Source: Sphingomonas sp. SORGH_AS_0950 (lineage in GTDB: Bacteria > Pseudomonadota > Alphaproteobacteria > Sphingomonadales > Sphingomonadaceae). From it: a stretch of DNA of 64,000 bases. Positions 58,346 to 64,000 of the stretch are shown here, in pieces. The number at the start of each line of letters is the position of its first letter. Position 1 is the stretch's first letter. The translations under genes were made by a program, and so were the position numbers. The DNA is taken from assembly GCF_030818415.1 (NCBI RefSeq), contig NZ_JAUTAE010000001.1, forward strand, positions 3,188,001 through 3,252,000. Reading direction: 5' to 3'. A model generated the notes under the pieces. The model worked only from the letters and a program-made list of their open reading frames with translations. It had not been told where the DNA came from and did no database searches.

Positions 58346-59710
58346 ATGGCATCCGCAGCCGACCAGATGGCGCAAAGCATCAGCCTGGCGAAATTCGCCA
58401 AGGCCACCGACCTCAAGAAGCGGCTGTGGTTCACGATCGGCGCGCTGATCGTCTTCCGCCTGCTCAGCTATGTCCCGCTGCCGGGCGTCGACCCGACCGC
58501 GCTGGGCCTGCTGAGCCAGAAGACCACGGGCGGCGTGCTCGACTTCTTCAACACCTTCTCGGGCGGTTCGCTCAGTCGCATGTCGCTGATCGCGCTGGGC
58601 GTGATGCCGTACATCACGGCGTCGATCGTCATCCAGCTCGCGACCTCGCTGAGCCCGCAGCTCGCCGCCATCAAGAAGGAAGGCGAGAGCGGCCGCAAGA
58701 AGCTGAACCAGTACACCCGCTACGGCACGGTGCTGCTGACCGCGATCCAGGGCTATTTCATCGCCGTGGGCCTCGAGACGCTGGGCGCCAGCCAGGGCAT
58801 CCAGGCGGTGATCGAGCCGGGCATGACCTTCCGCATCGCGGCGGTCATCTCGCTGATCGGCGGTACGATGTTCCTGATGTGGCTGGGTGAGCAGATCACC
58901 AGCCGCGGTATCGGCAACGGCGTGTCGCTGATCATCATGGCGGGTATCGTCGCGCATCTGCCGACGACGCTGGTCAACCTGCTCGAAGGCGGCCGTACCG
59001 GCAGCATCGATCCGGTCCGCCTGATCGGCATCATCGTCGCGGTCGTCGTCCTCGTCCTGTTCATCTGCTTCATGGAGCGCGCGCAGCGCCGGATCCTGAT
59101 CCAGTATCCCAAGCGCGCGACGCAGCGCGGGATGCAGGCCGATCGCAGCCACCTGCCGCTGAAGATCAACACCGCAGGCGTGATCCCTCCGATCTTCGCC
59201 TCGTCGCTGCTGCTGATGCCGCTGACCATCTCGCAGTTCGCAGGGCAGCGCGTCGCGGGCGAGAGCCGCTGGGGCGACTTCATCATCAGCCTCAACCAGT
59301 ATCTGCAGCACGGCAGCCCCGTGTACATGCTGCTTTACGGCGCTGGCATCATCTTCTTCTCGTTCTTCTACACCGCGGTTGTCTTCAACCCGGAGGAGAC
59401 GGCGGACAATCTGAAGCGCTATGGCGGCTTCATTCCGGGCATCCGTCCGGGCAAGAACACCGAGACCTATCTCGATTACGTGCTGACCCGTATCACGGTG
59501 ATCGGCGCGGCCTATCTGACGATCATCTGTCTGCTGCCCGAATATCTGGTGTCGGCGCTGCAGATTCCCTTCTATCTGGGTGGGACCAGCCTGCTGATCG
59601 TCGTCAACGTGACGATGGACACGGTGACCCAGATCCAGAGCCATCTGCTGGCGCATCAATATGGCGACCTGATCAAGAAGGCGAAGCTGAAGGGTGGCCG
59701 CCTGCGCTGA
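58346..59710 (+). CDS. secY: Preprotein translocase subunit SecY
   Basis: The 454-residue protein has ten membrane segments and matches SecY, the channel of the Sec translocon. DFFNTFSGGSLSRMSLIALGVMPYITASI, the GEQITSRGIGNG loop and the IPFYLGGTSLLIVVNVTMDTV stretch are typical. It follows a terminator, so it needs a promoter in 58247-58345. adk follows after 38 bases. Confidence 0.98.
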   Translation: MASAADQMAQSISLAKFAKATDLKKRLWFTIGALIVFRLLSYVPLPGVDPTALGLLSQKTTGGVLDFFNTFSGGSLSRMSLIALGVMPYITASIVIQLATSLSPQLAAIKKEGESGRKKLNQYTRYGTVLLTAIQGYFIAVGLETLGASQGIQAVIEPGMTFRIAAVISLIGGTMFLMWLGEQITSRGIGNGVSLIIMAGIVAHLPTTLVNLLEGGRTGSIDPVRLIGIIVAVVVLVLFICFMERAQRRILIQYPKRATQRGMQADRSHLPLKINTAGVIPPIFASSLLLMPLTISQFAGQRVAGESRWGDFIISLNQYLQHGSPVYMLLYGAGIIFFSFFYTAVVFNPEETADNLKRYGGFIPGIRPGKNTETYLDYVLTRITVIGAAYLTIICLLPEYLVSALQIPFYLGGTSLLIVVNVTMDTVTQIQSHLLAHQYGDLIKKAKLKGGRLR

Positions 59711-59748
59711 GGCGCGGACGGGACTAGCGGAAAACAGGGGAGAATGAC

Positions 59749-60402
59749 GTGGGCGTGAACATCATCCTGCTGGGGCCGCCGGGCGCGGGCAAGGGGACCC
59801 AGGCGCAGCGGCTGGTGGCGAATCGCGGCATGGTGCAGCTGTCGACCGGCGACATGCTGCGCGCGGCGGTCAAGGCGGGCACCCCCGTCGGGCTTCAGGC
59901 CAAGGCGGTGATGGATGCGGGCGAGCTGGTGTCGGACGCGATCGTTTCGGCGCTGATCGGCGAGCGGCTGGATGCGGCCGAGGCCGAAGGCGGCGCGATC
60001 TTCGACGGCTATCCGCGCACCGCGGCGCAGGCCGAGGCGCTGGACGTGCTGCTCGCCGAGCGCGGCAAGTCACTGGACCATGTCATCGAGCTGGCGGTGG
60101 ACGAGGATGCGCTGGTCGAGCGGATCACCGGCCGCTTCACCTGCGCCTCGTGCGGCGCGGGCTATCATGACAGCTTCAAGCCGACCCAGGTCGAGGGCGT
60201 CTGCGACGTCTGCGGCTCGACCGAGTTTAAGCGGCGTCCCGACGACAATGCCGAGACGGTGCGGACGCGGATGGCCGAATATCGCGCCAAGACCGCGCCG
60301 ATCCTGCCGATCTATGAGGCGCGCGGCATCGTGACGCGGGTCGACGGCATGGCCGGCATGGACGATGTGGGTGCGGCGATCGACGCGATCCTCGATCGCT
60401 GA
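59749..60402 (+). CDS. adk: Adenylate kinase (zinc LID type)
   Basis: The 217-residue enzyme converts ATP and AMP to two ADP. GPPGAGKGTQAQ is the P-loop, STGDMLRAAVKAG binds AMP, and DGYPRTAAQAEAL is present. The LID contains two CxxC pairs (CASC, CDVC), so it binds zinc. It starts with GTG at 59749, six bases after GGGGAG; a GTG at 59755 is an alternative. In most relatives rpsM-rpsK-rpoA-rplQ follow; here a terminator does. Confidence 0.97.
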   Translation: MGVNIILLGPPGAGKGTQAQRLVANRGMVQLSTGDMLRAAVKAGTPVGLQAKAVMDAGELVSDAIVSALIGERLDAAEAEGGAIFDGYPRTAAQAEALDVLLAERGKSLDHVIELAVDEDALVERITGRFTCASCGAGYHDSFKPTQVEGVCDVCGSTEFKRRPDDNAETVRTRMAEYRAKTAPILPIYEARGIVTRVDGMAGMDDVGAAIDAILDR

Positions 60403-60426
60403 CCGACCGCATGACGCAATGGCAAA

Positions 60427-60461
60427 GGGGGCCGCTTCCGATCGGGAGCGGCCCCCTTTTT
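60427..60461 (+). terminator. Rho-independent terminator of secY-adk
   Basis: GGGGGCCGCTTCC (60427-60439) pairs with GGGAGCGGCCCCC (60444-60456), with one G-U, and TTTTT follows. Confidence 0.92.
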
Positions 60462-60499
60462 CGTTGCACGTTTCCAAGGGGGATCGACGTTCGGTATTT

Positions 60500-60690
60500 C
60501 TTCTTCCCTCTCCCCTGGACAGGGGAGAGGGTTAGCGGAGCTTGTCAGCTTGCTGGCTAGCGCAGCTTGGGTGAGGGGTTGAGCGAGCCCAAGGGCTCGC
60601 GCGCTCGCTTTGCGAGCGCCCACCCCTCACCCAGCTCCGACTAAGCCTTTGCTCTCGCAAAGGCCAAGTCTGCGCAACCCTCTCCCCTCT
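60500..60690. repeat. Long nested inverted-repeat element (MITE/REP-like)
   Basis: Outer arms CCCTCTCCCCTGGACAGGGG and CCCTCTCCCCTCTGCGAGGG lie about 160 bases apart, each itself palindromic. Inner arms GGGTGAGGGGTTGAGCG and CGCCCACCCCTCACCC pair across a GGGCTCGCGCGCTCGCTTTGCGAGC core. It is noncoding and lies between adk and a convergent hypothetical gene. Confidence 0.75.
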
Positions 60691-60735
60691 GCGAGGGGCG
60701 AGGGAAGGAAAGGCCATCCCGAACGTCGATCGGCC

Positions 60736-61521
60736 TTATGCTGTGACGGGGGCGCTGGCGTCACGGGGCAGGAGTTTTTGGAAGTCCTGCCAGGAGTCCG
60801 TCATTTCCGTCAGTTCGTGGCGTTGCCGGTCGGTCAGCATATTTTGACGACCGGCATCCAAGGACTTGTTCACCAGCGCGACGATCTGCGAAACGCGTGT
60901 GTCGGCATCCTCGCCGCTGCGGGCGATGGTGAGGGTCGATGCGGCGAGGTCGGCCCGGATCGGGGTGGCGTCGGCCATGCTGTCGAACACCCGGCCGAGG
61001 ATCGCGGTGGCTTCCTCCTTATGCTCGGGGGCGATCAGGCGGTCGGCGATTGCGGTCATCTTCATATGCTTCAGTGCGAATTCGGCCGCATAGGTGGTGT
61101 CGGTGCGCTGCCCCTGCTGCGGCAGGACGCTCGTCAGCGCGGCAGTGAGAGCCTCGTTCGCCGATGCGCCGTCCTTCAGCATCCCATAGAGCGGGGCGAC
61201 ATCGGCCGCGAAGGGCGCGGTATAGGGATTGGTGACGAGCGTGTTGCCGGTATCGCCCAGATCGATACCCCCGCCGCGCCCGATCACGTCCTGGCGGGCG
61301 GCGAGCAGCGCCTTGACCGTCTTGTCATAGGTCACGGGGTCCTGGGGTTTCGCGACGGCCCCCTTCTCCAAGGTCTCCAGCGCCTCGAACGCCTCGCGGG
61401 AAATCGAGATGGTGGTCGGCCCCTTCGGCTTGTCGAAAGGCGATGGCGCCGACGCCGGGGCGTCCTGGCCCGACAACGGGCTGAAGCGGATCGGAGAGGC
61501 GGACGAAACGGGCGAGATCAT
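60736..61521 (-). CDS. Hypothetical helical protein
   Basis: The 261-residue protein has a Ser/Pro-rich start (MISPVSSASPIRFSPLSG) and a largely helical body. No signal peptide or membrane segment is clear. Its segments (ISREAFEALETLEKG, TDTTYAAEFALKHMKMTAIAD) do not call up a family. It is divergent from the recombinase gene across 82 bases. Codon use matches the core genome. Confidence 0.7.
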   Translation of the reverse strand: MISPVSSASPIRFSPLSGQDAPASAPSPFDKPKGPTTISISREAFEALETLEKGAVAKPQDPVTYDKTVKALLAARQDVIGRGGGIDLGDTGNTLVTNPYTAPFAADVAPLYGMLKDGASANEALTAALTSVLPQQGQRTDTTYAAEFALKHMKMTAIADRLIAPEHKEEATAILGRVFDSMADATPIRADLAASTLTIARSGEDADTRVSQIVALVNKSLDAGRQNMLTDRQRHELTEMTDSWQDFQKLLPRDASAPVTA

Positions 61522-61603
61522 GGTCTTTATGACGACCGTTTCATCTGAATCCTAACCGATTTATCTTTGCCGCCGCGCCGCTGCCTGTCATCGTTTCGCG
61601 CCT

Positions 61604-62482
61604 ATGACCGCGCTGATCGCCGATTATTACCGCCATCTCACAGTGGACCTGCGACGGTCCGACCATACGGTGCGGGCCTATGTCGCCACGGCCGGGCGGC
61701 TGTGCGGCTTCCTGGGCGAGCATTGGGGCGAGGCCATGGACGGCGGGGCGCTCGCCCGCCTGACCGCCGCCGACCTGCGCGCCTATCTCGCGCGGCGTCG
61801 CGGGGAGGGGCTGACATCGGCGTCGACGGCGCGGGAATTGTCGGCGGTGCGCCATTTCCTTCGCTGGGCGGGCGCTGAGCCGCCGCCGATGAAGGGCCCG
61901 CGCCGCAAACGGACGATCCCCCGCCCCCAGGCCCCCGCCGACATCATGGCGCTGGGCGAGGATGTCGCGGAAAACGCCGCCGAGCCCTGGATCGCCGCAC
62001 GCGACTGGGCGGTGTTGATGCTGCTCTATGGCGCGGGGCTGCGGATCGGGGAGGCGCTGTCGCTGCCGGCGGGCATCCTGCCGCTGGGCGAGACGATCCG
62101 CGTCACCGGCAAGCGCAACAAGACGCGGATCGTGCCGCTGCTGCCCGAACTGCGCGCCGCGATCGAGGCCTATGCCGCGCAGATGCCCTTTGCGGTGGCG
62201 GGCGACGAGCCGCTGTTCCGGGGTGCCAAGGGCGGGCCGCTGTCGCCCACGATCATCCGGCGCGCGGTCCAGGCGGCGCGGGAGCGGCTGGGGCTGGCAG
62301 CGCGGACGACGCCGCATGCGCTGCGGCACAGTTTCGCCACCCATTTGCTGGGCCGGGGCGCCGATCTGCGCCAGCTTCAGGAACTGCTCGGCCATGCCAG
62401 CCTGAGTTCGACGCAAATCTATACCGAGGTCGATGCCGCAAGGCTGCTCGACATCTATCGGACCGCGCATCCTCGCGCCTGA
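61604..62482 (+). CDS. xerC: Tyrosine recombinase (XerC type)
   Basis: The 292-residue protein has an N-terminal SAM-like core-binding domain (about 1-95) and a catalytic domain with Arg in GAGLRIGEALSL, Lys in GKRNKTR, HALRHSFATHLL (His and Arg), the LGHASLSSTQIY segment and the final Tyr. It should resolve chromosome dimers with XerD at dif. Length and its place in core DNA favour XerC rather than an island integrase, though XerC and XerD cannot be told apart with certainty by eye. Confidence 0.88.
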   Translation: MTALIADYYRHLTVDLRRSDHTVRAYVATAGRLCGFLGEHWGEAMDGGALARLTAADLRAYLARRRGEGLTSASTARELSAVRHFLRWAGAEPPPMKGPRRKRTIPRPQAPADIMALGEDVAENAAEPWIAARDWAVLMLLYGAGLRIGEALSLPAGILPLGETIRVTGKRNKTRIVPLLPELRAAIEAYAAQMPFAVAGDEPLFRGAKGGPLSPTIIRRAVQAARERLGLAARTTPHALRHSFATHLLGRGADLRQLQELLGHASLSSTQIYTEVDAARLLDIYRTAHPRA

Positions 62483-62494
62483 GGCGCGGGCGGA

Positions 62495-63100
62495 TCATCG
62501 CTCGCCGCGTGGCTTCCAGGTGAAGACCCGCCAGAGATAGCCGACCGCGATCGCCCCCGTCATCACGATGGCGGCGGGACCGACATAGCGGTCGATCGCC
62601 TCGAAATTGGCGCCCAGCCAAAGCCCCGCATAGGCCAGGATGGCATTCCAGATCGTGCTGCCCGCAAAGGTCCAGATCAGGAACTTGGCCAGCGGCATTC
62701 GCGTGATCCCGGCGGGAAGCGAGATCAGGGTGCGGAAGGCGGGCATGAAGCGGAACACGAACACCACCCAGCCGCCATGCCGGACGAAGAACTCGTGCAG
62801 CCGCTCGACATCGCGCCATTCCATCGTCAGCCAGCGGCCATGGCGATCGATAAAGGGGCGGAACCGCTCATAGCCGATATGGCGGCCGACCGCGTACCAG
62901 GCATAATTGCCCGCCGTGGTCCCCGCCGTGCCCCACAGGATCAGCGGAATCATCTCCATCTGCCCGCGCGCGACCGCCATGCCGCCCAGGCCCATGATGA
63001 CCTCGGACGGGATGGGGGGCAGGATATTTTCCAGCGCCATCAGCAGGAAGATGCCGAAATAGCCGCCCCAGGCGATCAGGTTGAGGATGAAATCGGTCAT
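62495..63100 (-). CDS. DedA family membrane protein
   Basis: The 201-residue protein starts MTDFILNLIAWGGYFGIFLLM and carries the DedA/SNARE-associated domain: ENILPPIPSEVIM with its conserved Glu and Pro, GNYAWYAVGRHIG, and FRFMPAFRTLISLPAGITRMP with the conserved Arg pair. DedA proteins flip undecaprenyl phosphate or related lipids. ATG 63100 is chosen over the longer open frame. It converges with xerC and is divergent from lepB. Confidence 0.92.
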   Translation of the reverse strand: MTDFILNLIAWGGYFGIFLLMALENILPPIPSEVIMGLGGMAVARGQMEMIPLILWGTAGTTAGNYAWYAVGRHIGYERFRPFIDRHGRWLTMEWRDVERLHEFFVRHGGWVVFVFRFMPAFRTLISLPAGITRMPLAKFLIWTFAGSTIWNAILAYAGLWLGANFEAIDRYVGPAAIVMTGAIAVGYLWRVFTWKPRGER

Positions 63101-63213
63101 GCTTGATGGACTGTACCGCCGAACGCAGGGGCGGTTCCCGTATCGCCGAGGCGAACGCGGCGAAAGGGGGAAGCCGCTTGACGAGGCGAGCGGGTTGCGC
63201 GAACCCGACGACC

Positions 63214-64000
63214 ATGGCCGACACGTCCCCCTCATCGCCCAAATCGTCGGAAGCGAAGGATACGCTACGCTTCTTCCTGAAGCTGGCACTGTTCGTCTTC
63301 ATCCTGCGCAGCTTCATCGTCACGTCCTTCGTGATCCCGTCGGAATCGATGCTGCCACGGCTGTTGATCGGCGATTACCTGTTCGTGACGAAGTGGAATT
63401 ACGGCTATTCGCGCTGGTCCCTTCCGTTCGGCGTGCCGTTGCTGCCCGGCCGTATCCTGGGCCGCGATCCGGCGCGCGGCGATGTGGTGGTGTTCCGCTC
63501 GCCGGGGCCCGACGATCATGACGTCATCAAGCGGGTAATCGGCCTGCCCGGCGATACGATCCAGGTGACGAACGGGCAGGTGATCCTGAACGGCCGTCCT
63601 GTCCCCAAGCAGCGCGTCGCCGATTTCGTCCTGCCGCTGACCCCCAATTTCGGGCCGACCGAGTGCGGCGCGGCCTATCTCGACTCGGTCGGCGGCCGGT
63701 CGGTCTGCCGCTATCCCCGGTTCCGCGAGACGCTGCCGGGTGGCAAGAGCTACGACGTGATCGACCAGGGCAATTTCCCCGATCGCGACGATACCGGCGT
63801 CTATACCGTGCCCGCCGGGCGGGTCTTCCTGATGGGCGACAATCGCGACGATTCGGCCGACAGCCGCTTCGCGCCGCCGATGGGCATGGGGATGATCCCG
63901 ATGGACCGGCTGGAGGGGCGCGCCGCGGTGACCTTCTTCTCGACCGATGGTTCGGCCGAATGGATCAAGCCATGGACCTGGGTGACCGCCGCGCGCTGGA
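63214..64000 (+). CDS. lepB: Signal peptidase I, 3' end beyond the window
   Basis: The visible 262 residues match LepB, which removes Sec signal peptides. One membrane segment (about 20-40) leads to PSESMLPRLLIGDYLFV (catalytic Ser), HDVIKRVIGLPGDTI (catalytic Lys) and FLMGDNRDDSADSR. The gene continues past 64000. ATG 63214 is the first good start; the frame is divergent from dedA across 113 bases. Confidence 0.96.
   Translation, partial: MADTSPSSPKSSEAKDTLRFFLKLALFVFILRSFIVTSFVIPSESMLPRLLIGDYLFVTKWNYGYSRWSLPFGVPLLPGRILGRDPARGDVVVFRSPGPDDHDVIKRVIGLPGDTIQVTNGQVILNGRPVPKQRVADFVLPLTPNFGPTECGAAYLDSVGGRSVCRYPRFRETLPGGKSYDVIDQGNFPDRDDTGVYTVPAGRVFLMGDNRDDSADSRFAPPMGMGMIPMDRLEGRAAVTFFSTDGSAEWIKPWTWVTAARW

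Noticed and set aside
61604..62482. Tyrosine recombinase as integrase of the accessory region
   Set aside because: It lies 19 kb from tRNA-Trp in core DNA, has XerC length and motifs, and is not beside any attachment-like repeat.

Overview
The window looks like chromosome of a sphingomonad (Alphaproteobacteria, Sphingomonadales). The grounds are high GC, an alphaproteobacterial LexA box (GAAC-N7-GAAC) before uvrA, trcR (DUF1013), a DUF1192 gene beside a quinone oxidoreductase gene, and the order rpsL-rpsG-fusA-tuf-S10-spc-secY-adk. The genus is inferred from reading alone; no search was run.

Layout. 1-24,000 is mostly core: an S10-type peptidase (cut by the window start), uvrA, a 401-bp tandem duplication, envelope proteins, a standalone HSDR_N-type nuclease, a SleB hydrolase, an M16 peptidase, a translationally coupled PPIase-queA-EF-hand-tgt operon, a coupled xseB-ispA-coaD operon, a membrane diguanylate cyclase, clpA, an oxidoreductase and trcR. 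24,281-42,490 is an accessory region ending at tRNA-Trp: IS630, a five-gene methyltransferase/GHKL-kinase/receiver cluster, an IS3 element with a 5-bp target duplication, debris of umuD and a Tn3 transposon, a type I secretion pair, an IS5 pseudogene, an AT-rich pair including a HELGH metalloprotease, an IS110 remnant, a small operon of unknown function, and a CHC2 zinc-finger protein. 42,877-60,402 is the str/S10/spc/secY-adk cluster. 60,403-64,000 holds an inverted-repeat block, a hypothetical gene, a tyrosine recombinase, dedA and lepB (cut by the window end).

The best candidate for an undescribed system is 25,493-31,692 (minus strand): a Dam-like D12 m6A methyltransferase, a gamma-class (TaqI-like) m6A methyltransferase, a 737-aa protein with an N-terminal HSP90/MutL-like GHKL ATPase and a C-terminal histidine-kinase-like half, a receiver-like protein with a Cys-rich segment, and an unrecognised 258-aa protein. 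Two junctions are ATGA overlaps and the other two are tight, so one co-transcribed unit is likely. The parts suggest methylation-marked self DNA coupled to a phosphorelay-type sensor. I recognise no nuclease in it and cannot match the whole to a named defence system. That role is inference.

The ribosomal cluster is punctuated by terminator-like hairpins (after tuf, rpsJ, rpsQ, rpmD, rplO and adk), and adk is not followed by rpsM-rpsK-rpoA-rplQ. A family of REP-like inverted repeats recurs at 3.7, 4.1, 47.5 and 57.4 kb.
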